From Diplocarpon mali (Eukaryota > Ascomycota > Leotiomycetes > Helotiales > Drepanopezizaceae), in NCBI GenBank assembly GCA_024741835.1, contig JAENRP010000037.1, positions 161,530 through 225,529 on the forward strand: DNA of 64,000 nt, given 5' to 3'. Shown piece after piece: positions 25,633-36,529 of this stretch. Position 1 is the stretch's first letter. Each line of letters starts with the position of its first letter. The position numbers and the translations under genes were made by a program. The notes below the pieces were generated by a model, which did no database searches, had not been told where the DNA came from, and saw only the letters and a program-made list of their open reading frames with translations.

Positions 25633-25832
25633 GCTCGAGAAGAAGGAAGCTGCACAAGCCCGGGGCAGATTCGCCCTTTTCCCAAGGGCCTTGACCGAGC
25701 TGCAGATGATCATCTGAAGGAGCTGGTGATTGAGTCCGCGCCACGAGTAGTGCTGTTCATGAGACAAAGAACGTCGCTAATCCTTCGTCGCTCTCGTCCA
25801 GGAATACCAGGGAAGTGGAATGTGAAGGCGTA
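25633..25832 (+). pseudogene. 2EXR gene fragment with a frameshift
   Basis: One frame reads GRFALFPRALTELQMII and stops at TGA exactly where the signature tryptophan should be. Shifting by one base at about 25716 continues the domain as KELVIESAPRVVLFMR. A single lost G in the tryptophan codon accounts for the break. The second half of the domain is absent downstream, so this is a truncated relic. It closes the 2EXR array next to the conserved gene block. Confidence 0.65.
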
Positions 25833-26713
25833 ACCTATAACCTGGCACGCTTCATGTTTGCTCCTTGACTCGCGAGCTTACTATAAATGACTCTACCACT
25901 GGGAATCCATTCGGCCCAGCCTGTGACCTGAGCTGTGTATGTGATGCCGCAAGTGCAGCATTTGGGCCTTGGTCGATGGTCTGTGCTGTCGCCAACTCGT
26001 ACAGTACCGGGTAAAAGCGTGTTTCTTGTCAGCCTGCTGGCGCCCTCAAGACGTCAGATATATGGGGATTTATTGATCCAAGCAACGTAACATGTGTGAA
26101 GATGGACAGTTCGACAAGAACATAGAGAATCAATATCTGCATGTGGTTTTTTGATATATACAGATGAACAACTATGTCGCTAGATCTGAAGAAAGTTCTA
26201 ATCATTTCAGAGTAATAGGGACTCTACCTATGGTCCTTGGAAGAAATCAAGAAACAATGCAAGAAAGTTATATGGCGACATAGGAGGTATGACAAACCGG
26301 AGCTTTGATTTGCTGCATGAATGTCGATGAGAAGTTTGCATGTTTCCAAATGGAGAATCTCAAGATCCAAGTTTTCGAGTTCATGAAAACAAAAGAGTAA
26401 TCCAGACGGACTGTAACGTGTGAGGATGTTCTAGGAGCTCACACCACATGCCCGGCGTTTCATATAAGAGCTAACCCCACTACTTACAGATAGAGCAGAG
26501 GAGCTGCTTGAACATCAGTGGGTCGAGACGAATGAGAGTTGGGTGAAATCTAGGCCGGGAAAGGCGTCGAAGACACACCCTAACCTGCTGGCCAGGTCCA
26601 AGATTACAATCAGTTTCGATAACCTGTCCAATGATGGACTTCCATGACAATGCGGTGTTCTCCACCGATCGTACACTTCCCCTGGTAGGCTGAAATTGAG
26701 GATAATCCATCAC
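25833..26713. other. Intergenic, no gene recognised
   Basis: Boundary between the 2EXR array and the conserved gene block. No feature recognised. Confidence 0.45.
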
Positions 26714-27187
26714 TCAAAAGTCCGTGACTCTCCCATTGTAACTCCAATCGCCTTTCTCCCCAGTACTTCCCCATCTTAAAGGCTCATTTTTCGGGCCTCC
26801 CACTTCTCCAGTTTTTGGATTCTTTTCGCCATCGAATTCAGGCTTGGCGCCTCTCCTAATGTCCGGATGTAACTCTTCTCCCTTGCCCGTTGAAGCGATC
26901 CTTGCATTGACTGTTGAGACATCAATATGCTCCTCTTGCTCTGCTGCTGGGGAATGATTTGTTTGTGAGCGAGCCTGGGGTTCCAATGAGGGATCCGGAG
27001 TAGGAATGACGACGCGCGGTGTACTGAAGGCTCCAGTAGAAGCTTTTTGAAGGCGCTCAAATTCTTCCTGTTCCTTTGCAGGTAGCCGTGGTGGTGCTGG
27101 GCCAGTTGCGAAGGCTGTTTGGCGAATGGAATAGGAAAAGAAGCGGCGAGATGACACGAGAAACTTTGAGGGAAGTAATCTTGACAT
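26714..27187 (-). CDS. SDH8: Succinate dehydrogenase assembly factor 4, mitochondrial
   Basis: A single exon on the minus strand, with the preferred start at 27187 giving 157 residues. The family (SDHAF4/Sdh8, formerly DUF1674) binds FAD-loaded succinate dehydrogenase flavoprotein in the mitochondrial matrix before complex II is completed. The diagnostic C-terminus is clear: PEFDGEKNPKTGEVGGPKNE followed by RWG, GDWSYNGRVTDF and the stop. The first ~25 residues are rich in Arg, Ser and Phe with no acids, as in a mitochondrial targeting peptide. An upstream in-frame ATG at 27286 would add 33 residues and dilute that peptide, so I prefer the inner start. It is divergent from tryptophan synthase. 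Confidence 0.88.
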   Translation of the reverse strand: MSRLLPSKFLVSSRRFFSYSIRQTAFATGPAPPRLPAKEQEEFERLQKASTGAFSTPRVVIPTPDPSLEPQARSQTNHSPAAEQEEHIDVSTVNARIASTGKGEELHPDIRRGAKPEFDGEKNPKTGEVGGPKNEPLRWGSTGEKGDWSYNGRVTDF

Positions 27188-27461
27188 TATGTTTCTTGAA
27201 CTCTGGTATGATGAGCTAGGAGAAGAATGCTGGAAGGTTAGTAGTTTATCTGATAATGTGGCAAGAGTTGAGTTCGAATGCGACATGGACGATTACATAA
27301 TATTGGTGAAGGCGGTGACTGCTTCCAGCCGCGGGGCAAATTGCCCTGCTGTACCGCCCAGTGAATGGCGGTGTTGACTTGAGTCACAAAATAATTTGAC
27401 ATTCCCCACGTTGCTTCTGGTCTCATTGGCCTCACCAACATACATTGAAGCACTCGCGATC
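27188..27461. promoter_or_regulatory. Shared upstream region of SDH8 and TRP5
   Basis: The two coding starts face away from each other across 274 bases, so both promoters must lie here or overlap the neighbouring 5' ends. No specific control site was identified. Confidence 0.5.
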
Positions 27462-29897
27462 ATGGAAGGCCTCAAGAGTAGATTTGCTCAATGCAAAAAG
27501 GAGGGAAGAGTAAGTATTCTATTTTCAATTGCCCCTCCATACACCATTTCATCGTTAACTGTTCTTGTATAGTCGGCCTTTGTAACATATGTTACCGCTG
27601 GATACCCGACTCCCGACGAGACTGTAGATATCATGTTGGGAATGGAGGCAGGTGGCTCAGGTAGTAACTATAATATGTCATTTCGAAGCTATATCTAATG
27701 TTACTGCAGATGTAATTGAGCTTGGAATCCCCTTCACAGACCCAATTGCAGATGGTGTCACAATCCAAAAGGCCAACACAGTACGATGAAAACTCCGAAC
27801 CGTAACACAGCATGCTCACAAATGCCATAGCAAGCTCTCAAGAATGGAGTATCCGTCACATCCGTCCTCCAAATGGTCCGCGATGCACGAAAGAAGGGAC
27901 TGAAAGTGCCGGTATTGTTTATGGGATATTACAATCCAATGTTGAGCTATGGAGAGGAAAGGCTATTAAAGCATTGCAGAGATTCAGGCGTTAATGGTTT
28001 CATTGTTGTTGATCTTCCACCCGAGGAAGCTGTTTCATTCCGCAACTTCTGTACTAAAGCTGGGTGAGTCATGTCGAAATTCTCAGAAAGAACTTTTACT
28101 GATGATTAAATCTGTTAGTCTTTCTTATGTCCCTCTTATCGCCCCTTCTACATCCGAATCTCGAATGAAACTTCTCTGCAAGCTCGCCGACTCCTTCATA
28201 TACGTTGTCTCGCGGATGGGAGTTACAGGTGCCACTGGAACTCTCAACACCGGTCTCCCTGATCTTTTAAAACGAGTGAAGCAATACTCGGGTAATGCTC
28301 CAGCAGCTGTTGGCTTTGGTGTCAGCACAAGAGATCATTTCTTAAGCGTTGCCAAGATCGCAGACGGTGTTGTTATCGGCAGTCAGATTATCACCGTGCT
28401 GGCTGAGTCAAAATCTGGAGAAGGAGCGAAGAATGTCGAGGAATACTGTGCTCAAGTATGTGGACGAAGAAATGACTCTACTCAAGGTCTCACTAGGGAA
28501 GTCGGTATTGTTGAGGCTATCAGCGAGGCACAGCAGCCAAATGGGGAGGACGTACATGTTGATGCTATAATCAGAGAGTCCACAGGACCAAATCTGGTAG
28601 ACCAAATCGAGGCACTTAATACCGATGGTCCAGTTGATCCAGAGGCTATACCAACACGGTTCGGCGAGTTTGGTGGTCAGTACGTCCCTGAGTCCCTGAT
28701 GGACTGCTTGTCGGAGCTAGAGGAGGGCTTCAACAAGATCAGGCATGACCCAGCATTCTGGGAAGAATACAGAACCTACTATCCATGGATGGGGCGTCCT
28801 GGTCAATTACATCTAGCCGAGAGATTGACTGATCATGCTGGTGGCGCTAATATCTGGCTGAAGAGAGAGGATCTCAACCACACAGGAAGTCACAAGATCA
28901 ATAATGCATTGGGTCAAATTCTTCTTGCTAGAAGGTTAGGCAAAACTGAAATCATTGCCGAGACTGGAGCAGGTCAACACGGCGTAGCAACTGCAACAGT
29001 ATGTGCCAAGTTCGGCATGAAGTGCACCATCTATATGGGAGCTGTGAGTTGACTCTGCTCTCACCTACGAACTCGGCACTAATAACCAAGCAGGAAGATG
29101 TGAGACGTCAAGCATTGAATGTTTTCCGCATCAAGCTCCTTGGTGCTCAAGTCATCGCTGTCGAAGCAGGATCTCGCACCCTCCGCGACGCAGTCAACGA
29201 AGCCATGCGCGCCTGGGTCGTCAAGCTCGACACCACCCACTACATCCTTGGCTCAGCAATCGGCCCTCATCCCTTCCCAACCATTGTGCGCACCTTTCAA
29301 TCGGTCATCGGCAATGAGACGAAGGCTCAAATGCAGGAAAAGCGTGGCAAGCTCCCAGACGCAGTCGTTGCATGTGTTGGTGGTGGCTCTAATGCCGTCG
29401 GAATGTTCTATCCTTTCTCAAAAGATCCGTCTGTCAAGCTCCTCGGCGTTGAAGCCGGTGGTGATGGACTCGATACCGACCGTCATAGCGCTACACTCTC
29501 CGGGGGCACAAAAGGTGTCCTGCACGGTGTACGTACCTACGTCCTACAGGACAAGAACGGCCAGATCTCAGACACGCATTCTGTATCCGCTGGTCTCGAT
29601 TACCCTGGTGTAGGACCCGAGCTGGCATCATGGAAAGACAACGAGCGGGCCAAGTTTATTGCTGCTACCGACTCTGAGGCGTTCATCGGCTTCAGAATGA
29701 TATCTCAATTAGAGGGCATTATCCCGGCGCTCGAGACAGCGCATGCGATTTATGCTGCTGTTGAGCTTGCCAAGACGATGGAGAAAGGCCAGGATATCGT
29801 TATTTGTTTAAGCGGAAGAGGTGATAAGGATGTGCAGAGTGTTGCTGACGAGTTGCCGACGCTGGGTCCTAAAATCGGTTGGGATTTGAGGTTTTAA
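27462..29897 (+). CDS. TRP5: Tryptophan synthase, fused alpha-beta
   Basis: Six exons (27462-27509, 27573-27660, 27710-27780, 27831-28063, 28119-29043 and 29094-29897) give 722 residues, the usual size of the fungal bifunctional enzyme. The N-terminal alpha domain cleaves indole-3-glycerol phosphate. Its catalytic acids fall at Glu49 and Asp60 in [13 protein letters not shown], the same numbers as in bacterial TrpA. The C-terminal beta domain joins indole to serine; the pyridoxal phosphate lysine is Lys406 in HTGSHKINN, and the phosphate-binding loop is GGGSNA. A linker of about 40-50 residues separates them. Every exon junction keeps phase, and the donors are GTAAGT, GTAGTA, GTACGA, GTGAGT and GTGAGT. 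It looks intact and is the last step of tryptophan synthesis, in the cytosol. Confidence 0.97.
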
Positions 29898-30720
29898 TTG
29901 CATGAATCAAGGTCACGGGTAGATTTCAGGGCAAGGAGTATGATGGGTAGAGATCAAAAGTAAATTCTTCACAAGTCTCTGAGCAGTTATATTTCTCAGT
30001 GGCGTTTTGCATCCTAGCACTACGCCGTGCCCAGCGTTGGTAGATGAACCTTGTACATTCTACCCATGTTAGAAGTTGGATGAAAAGCGATGTAACACTT
30101 TGAAGTCACCAACTTTATGACTAACTTTATGGCACAGGGTTGCATATTCTTCACCACGAAAACGTGGCACTCCATGCTACCCGCCAGCTCTTTAGAACTC
30201 CTCTCTATTATTGATAGAATCATATTCGCGAACCTTGCTGGGAATCTATTCCTCCTTTCTTCTACACTTGGCCGATCATGTGCGGCTCAGTCAATGCCCA
30301 TGGCTGCTCTACGGCCTCACACAATGAGCTCTGAATCTGAGAGCAGTCTCCACCAGCCACGGAGTTTAACGGACTGTGGAAATTGCGTTGCAGACTCACG
30401 CATCGTAATGCGTTGGTGAAGCCAGGAGCCGACTCAGGGGATGGTATTGCACACATCAAGCAACATTCCTAATGCCTATTCGGCAAGTCAATGAAGCCTC
30501 ACAGCGCGTGAGATGTTGTTCCCTCCCGGATAAATGTTCAACTCTGACTCATGGAACGGCCAATGCATCCCGACTGTATCTATGAAGTGGCGGGCGGGTT
30601 TCATCAACTGCGATTGGTGTATATGTGTAGGCTCTGTGCCTGTATATGCCCGTGTCAATCCTCTCAACTTCTCCCGAAAACTCAAGGACAAACGCGTTCT
30701 TACAACCCAAGCTTCTAAAC
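29898..30720. other. Intergenic, no gene recognised
   Basis: Several 60-100-codon frames on both strands, none with recognisable content. Confidence 0.4.
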
Positions 30721-31116
30721 ATGTCCACGCCTGATGTCGCAAATGGGCAGTCTTCGTCTGAAGGACAATCAAAACAACTGGCCCTCAGTACGGAACCGCA
30801 TCGACTTCCATTCGAGAACTCGCTGAAGCGGAAGACCAATGTATAGCGTGGAGCGCGTTTCTAATCTGTTGGGGTTTTCACGCAGATCGACCCGTCGTGG
30901 ATCATACAGCAGAGATTTGCAAGTTCACGTAAGAATGAGGTATCTATACTCTACGCCAGAAAACCCCTCGTCTGCAGCAGTCCTTCAAAAGGATGGAAAC
31001 GATGCCATCTTATTTGTTCACTCGACGACCCATCCCAGCTCATCGCTTGGAGATTCTCAGAACTTCTAATCCACGTGGATGAAGCCGGATGGCTCTGTTT
31101 CGCCGGAGCAAGATGA
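30721..31116 (+). CDS. Small uncharacterised two-exon gene
   Basis: Exons 30721-30840 and 30886-31116 would encode 116 residues. The 45-base intron starts GTATAG, has TCTAAT as a possible branch site, and ends CACGCAG. It joins a polar Ser/Gln-rich N-terminus (from MSTPDVANG) to a segment with several tryptophans and hydrophobics, including DPSWIIQQRFASSRKNEV and WRFSELLIHVDEAGWLCF. The second exon does not begin with ATG, so it is easily missed as a separate frame. I do not recognise the family. The coding-like composition of exon 2 and a clean phase-0 join are the evidence; the stop at 31114 might instead be followed by more exons. Confidence 0.5.
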
Positions 31117-31907
31117 AGAGCATGCAGGAGTTGAGAGGAAGCGACTCGCTGCTTCGCACTTGGCTCATATCTGATAATAATTTCCATTTTCTCCACGTCC
31201 GGGTTATCTCCCGCGCGTTCACTTCGCTCTCTGGATCGGCCTCGAGGCATTATCTATAACAAGTCACAGACTTGGTCCCCACTTCGCTGACGCAGAGAGA
31301 ATTGTCAAAGTGGCGTTCTACATTCAAGGCATGTATGGAGGGCTTAGGAAATCAGGACTCTTAGAATTCTCGATTTGTAGACCTGGCGTATGAGACATGC
31401 TTGACTGTCTACCTTTCAAGTTCTCTTAGGCATAGATCTGAGCAACAGGGTCTTCTTATTATATGGCAGGGCGGGTAACATACTGATTAAACCACCCCCT
31501 TTCCCCACGGCACATATACGATACCATATGAGCCAAAGACGGAAAGGCAAGTCAATTTTTTTTACATGCATCCCACTTCATCTAGACTACTCTAGTCTCG
31601 TCTAGAAACCTCCCCCAGCTACATCCTCGCAAAAAGCCTAGGAATCTCCTGACAATGAAAACTCGTATTCGAATTATTTATGATCTATCCTCTTCTCCGT
31701 CCCACCTGCCCTCCCGCTCCAAAACAAGCACAAGCAATAGGCTCAAGCACCCGCGCCGCTCGAAATTCCCTCCTTGCTCGCTATCAATATTATATATATC
31801 CCACACAAGAAAGCGCTCCCGTCGAATTCTCTCTTGGCGTGCCGCGTACGTCTCTCTGCTATGATCCCTTCATTCTCCGGCTTATTTCACACATTCTATG
31901 AGCCATA
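31117..31907. other. Intergenic, no gene recognised
   Basis: 3' side of RXT3. No independent feature recognised. Confidence 0.4.
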
Positions 31908-34900
31908 TTAGATAAGGATACTCCCCACGCCGCCTCCTTTCCCCTCCAGCCCAAACGCCAGGATCGCCGCAGCCGTTTTCTCTTTCTCGCTCTTGGAGTG
32001 AGCCTCGTCCGCGTCTTCGGACAAAGCCAACTCAGTGCCGGCTGTATTCGCATTGCAAAGCATTCGCTGTACGATCTTCTCCATCTGGTCTTTTTGACCC
32101 GTCACCTCGGGCTCGGCTTGGACCGGAGATTCCCGCGGGAAAATGTCCCGGGTAGCCACGGGGTCAGTCTCTTTCTCGCTCTCATTGTCTTTGCCCTTTC
32201 CCTTCTTCGTCGATCTACTAGGCTTCTTCCACCAGCTCTTCGTCCCGATCCCCGTGAAACCTCCACCTCGCACATGACTCTCCGCGAAACGGCGATCACT
32301 AGTCTGGCCGGGCAGTTGCAAGAGGTTGTTCGCCGCCTCCTCGTCTTGTAATTCCTGATCCTTGAGCTGCTCAGCAAAGATCTTGTTCCGTGCAGTGCCA
32401 CTGCGGGCTTCTTGGCCATCGACGCCTTCCACCCACTTCACGCTGACAATCATGTAGCTCAGTCCATCGTGAACACCTTGGTACCCGTCTCGTTCGAAAC
32501 CCCACTCCCGACTTTTCATGCCAAAGCGGGTCATGCTTCCGTAGTTCTCGAGGGCGGGTAGGATTAGGACCGTGACATGACAGTCGCGGTTCTCGGGTAC
32601 TGGCATGGGTCCTGTGGCTGGTGGAGCTGTGAGGGTTTCGTCGATGTCGTGAGGCTTTCGTGCTTCGCCGGCAGGGTTGGGAACGTCGATCTCCAGACCG
32701 AGCATCGATATAGGAACGTCGTCTGGCCAGGCACCGCGGAACCAGCCCTGATGGATGCATGCAGCGATGATGTCGGAATCGTCTGTGTATATGTCGGTTC
32801 CCCAGACTGCCCTTCGCCGCGTGATCTCCTCTCTGCTGATGGGGTCTAGATAGACGCGAGGAATCTTGATGGTGTAAGTGCTGTTTTCGCTCCCTTCGAA
32901 ATTCGGGATTGCCTCTGGGGTGCTAGCGAAGCCTCTACCCGAAGACATATCTCGCTTCCCCGGTCCCGTCTCTGGCTTCAAGGTGGACTTGTAATACCCA
33001 TGCCCAAGATTGTTCCGAGGGAAGTGCGCAACGGAATCCAGCACGGCTTGGCTGCGGATGGTTGTTTTCGGAATCGGGACGATCGTGTTCTTGGGCGTCA
33101 CGTGGTGATGGTGCGGCTGTCTCGGAACATGGTGGTGATGTGTGCTGGGCTTGACTCCAAACTCAGGGGGCGAAGGAATAGTCTGGCCCTTGAGATTTTT
33201 GAACGGGGTGAGGCTGGATTGAGATGGCGAGGTGCTCTCACCGGGATCTTGGCGGTGATGATGGTGACTGAGCAGAGCTCCATTAGCTGGGTACCCAGGA
33301 TCTGCCTTCGAAAACTTACTGGTGGTGATGGTGATGGTGGTGATGGCCAGTCTTGGGACGTTTTCCCCGCCCACTTGGGGTGCGTCGGCCCGTACTGCTC
33401 TCGTCATCCCCCTTACTATCTTCCTCTTTCAACTTTCGTCTCCGGCCGCCCCGTGATGCAGACCGGGCAAGCTTAAGACTCCCTGCCTCGCTAGGAGAAT
33501 CCTGTAAATTCTCTAGATCTTCACGACGAGGGCCCCCAGAGGTAGAGAAGGGCAGCCCCTGAGGACCGGTAGAGGCGGGGATCGGGACACCCATTGCGCT
33601 GCCCACTCCACTTCCAATGCCCGAGAACATCTTACCGAACTCGTTCTTGATACTCGGCTCGCTCCCGGGTCCGTTCAGCTGATGGTGCACACCCTGAACA
33701 GCTTGGGGGAGGGGCGATGCGCGTCCTCTCAATTTATTTAATTCTTGGAAATTCAGCAGATTTCGTTGCTGCTGGAGCTGCAGTTGCTGCAGATCTGCCG
33801 GCGGCCGTCGTTGAGGCGACTCGTGAGGCTGATACGGAGGGTTGGAAGAGGGTCCGCCGTACTGTAGGTGCTGCTGTTGCTGTTGCTGGGCCTGCTGCTG
33901 GGCCTGCTGCTGGGCCTGGGCAATCCGGAGTCTCTCCTGAAGCGAGGCATTGACATCGTAGTGCGAGGTAGGCGGAGGGTTCTGCTGCGGCGCTGAAGCC
34001 GACTGCTGTGCAGGCCCGTATCTCGGCCCATGTGGAGCATAGGCAGGTGGACCAGAGTATTGGGGAGCAGTGGTCGCCGGGTACTCATATCTCGGCCTGT
34101 CGGGTGGTCCGGCTGGGTCATATTCCTTTCGCGACGGTGCTTCATGATTTGGCCGATTCCAGTGATGCTGTTCCCTCACCGGCTCCGGGGCCCGGTTGAA
34201 TAATGCCTGTTGCGCATTCCTCTGGGTCATCTGATAGTGGGCCTCTCTGTGTGTGTTTTCATGATCGGCCCGGGCTCGTTGTTCCCGGTCCCGGATCAGG
34301 GCCAGATCTCGGTCCCGCTCTCTCTCCCTCTCCCTCTCCCTCTCACGTTCCACCCGTTCCCGCTCTCTCTGCATTGCAGCCTCTCTGTCCTGCTTCTCCC
34401 TTTCAGCATATCCATACGAGTTGGGTTTCTCCTCGAAGCCAGCTCGACCATACTGCGGATCATTCCTTCCATAAGCTTCTGGCGGTCGGGCGCCATTCGC
34501 GACCCGGGGATACGGTCCGTCGGGATTCTTCGGCCAAGGGTTCTCGCCCACTCGCTGCGGCCCGTGGTTCAAAGTGCTCGGCTGGCTGCTGGGACGAGGC
34601 GGAGGACCATTGGGGTTTTGTACGCGAGGCGGAGCGTGTTCCCTTCTTTCCTCTACCGGGGCTCTGTCCGGTACCCTCTGTCCAAACCCTTGTTGAGGAG
34701 TCCCGAATTTCCTCCCTTCCGGTGTCGAGCAATGACCCATATTCGGAGGCGACCCGGCTGAGTTCGCTCTGTGATCCCGAGGTTCGTAGGGCCGTTGGTG
34801 CTCGGGGGTCTGAGGCCTTCGGAACGGAGCATAGTCGAGTCCAGCGGTACTGACTCGCGGTGAAGCATGAGCAGGAGCGTACATGGGATTGGGAGGAGCA

Positions 34901-35445
34901 GAGGTTGCCACCGGTGAGGTGTAATGCGACGAGGGAGATTCGCGCGCTGGTTGTGGCCCTCCAAGCATCGACATGATCGACATGCTGCTCCCCCCCGTGC
35001 TCGGAGGACGGCTGAGCGGAGGTAGAGAGGGCAGCTCGCGAGAGAACATCGATGCAGATGGGCCTACCGGCACCGGTGGAGCTCTCTGCTGCGGCTGTCC
35101 ATAGCTATGATGAGCCGCAGCAGCCTGAGCTGGTTGTTGGGGCGAGGAGGGAGGAGGCATGGTTCGGTTTGCGGGCGCTGCATGGCCTACGGACGACCCA
35201 CTCTGATGTCTCTGGTGGCCGTGTGCTGCCAACGACGGTCCATCCTGCCCGAATCCTCTCTGCTGGTTGTAGTATGGGGGATCGGAAGGTCGTCGTTGGC
35301 GCTCGGCGAAGGACGGCGCAGCCGACGGGGCATGTGAAGCTGGAGGGAACGGCGCTTGGTTCGAGGAGGGCGGAAAAGGGGCGCGTCCGTACGGCGAGGA
35401 GGCGGTGCGCGAGAAGGGGTGCTGCGGCGGTTGTCTTGGGTCCAT
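31908..35445 (-). CDS. RXT3: Rxt3-like subunit of the Rpd3L histone deacetylase complex
   Basis: Two exons, 35445-33320 and 33267-31908, encode 1161 residues. The splice has donor GTAAGT and acceptor CTCAG and joins two histidine-rich stretches in phase. The first ~700 residues are disordered, with a Pro/Ser-rich start, an Arg/Glu repeat (RERERERERERDRD type) near residue 375 and a poly-Gln stretch near 515-530. The conserved Rxt3 domain follows at residues about 830-970, with IKIPRVYLDPISREEITRRR, then DIIAACIHQGWFRGAWPDD and VTVLILPALENYG. Rxt3 proteins belong to the large Rpd3 complex, which removes acetyl groups from histones in the nucleus and represses transcription. If the intron is kept, translation stops after the first His run at 709 residues. 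Confidence 0.88.
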
Positions 35446-36529
35446 GGTTTGTTGTCTCTGATATGTCCGGCCGTGTGAGGGTGCGTGTTTCGGGAGAGAG
35501 CTGCGCTCCGGTCGACCCCACGCTCACGACAACAATGTATGCCCTATTCCGCGCTCCAGCACATAGCGGGGATACAAGTCCTCTTCTTCTTCTTCTCCTT
35601 CTTCTTCTTCTTCTCCGTGCCTGCGGTCGAACGGACGGAGTGCTGGATGAGCGGCGGGGAAGCAGCTCTTGTCTCGCGAAAGCCACGATGCTCTGTCGAT
35701 CAGAATCAGCAACCAACACGATTGTGTGAGCAGCGTGGTGGTGCGGCGTGGGCGTGACGTGAAGGTTGGGGCCACCCAACGTGAGGCTATTCGCAACTGC
35801 GCGGTGCAGATCCCCGGTGGAGGTGGAAGCGTTTCTGCGGCTTGGTCGGCGGGAGGGTCAAGAGGGGGAGGTGAAGAGAAGCTGGGAATGAAGGGTCCAA
35901 GTCCAATGTCGATATACATAGAGAGTAGACTACTATAGTATGCCGACCAGGATCAAGACTCCGGAGAAAAGTTATGCGATCCTTTGCCTGCAGCACGGGC
36001 CGCAGGACGAGCCTAGATGCGACTGGGATGTGGCCCAGGCTAGAGAGCTAATCGGTACTAGCAGCGGCTCGTGCAGGGGTCCGTCGCCACTCAATCCTGG
36101 CTCGACTCCACTATAGTCCGCGCTAGACCCAAGACAGGGCTAGCCCGCGGGAAGTCCTGGCTAGCGCCAGCGCAAATGGGCAAGAGCCTTCTGGGGTTGA
36201 GAGACAAACGTCACTCGGCCTCTCTGGCTCGGGGAGACACACGACTGGGAGAGACTGAGAGCCGACCGGGGGCGCCAGCGAGGTCGCGACGACGAGGTCG
36301 CCTTTTGGGAATAGCCTCGTGTTTTGCCCCGGAGAGAGCTTCGGCGTGGAGGAGAGCAGCGACATCTGCTCGCGCACACCACAACCTAATCTAGCCCCGT
36401 CACACCCATTCACCCCGCCGCCCGTCGTGCACGCATGACAGAGTGCTGGCCAGCCGTCCTTATCGCCAGCACGACCGGCCTTCTCCCCCTCTCACCAACA
36501 ACCGCCCAGCCCATGGCGTACGGCACAAC
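35446..36529. promoter_or_regulatory. Shared upstream region of RXT3 and BTN1
   Basis: About 1.1 kb between two divergent starts, so it should contain both promoters and 5' leaders. It carries a TTC/CTT tract at 35581-35616. Open frames across it look like chance products of high GC. Confidence 0.45.
35581..35616. repeat. (TTC)n microsatellite
   Basis: Near-perfect TTC repeat with two single-base interruptions, about 140 bases upstream of the RXT3 start. On the RXT3 strand it reads as a GAA repeat. Confidence 0.9.

Noticed and set aside
35052..35779. Two overlapping 220-codon frames on opposite strands upstream of and within RXT3 exon 1
   Set aside because: They are shadows of the GC-rich RXT3 coding region and its leader; composition is Arg/Ser-rich without motifs.
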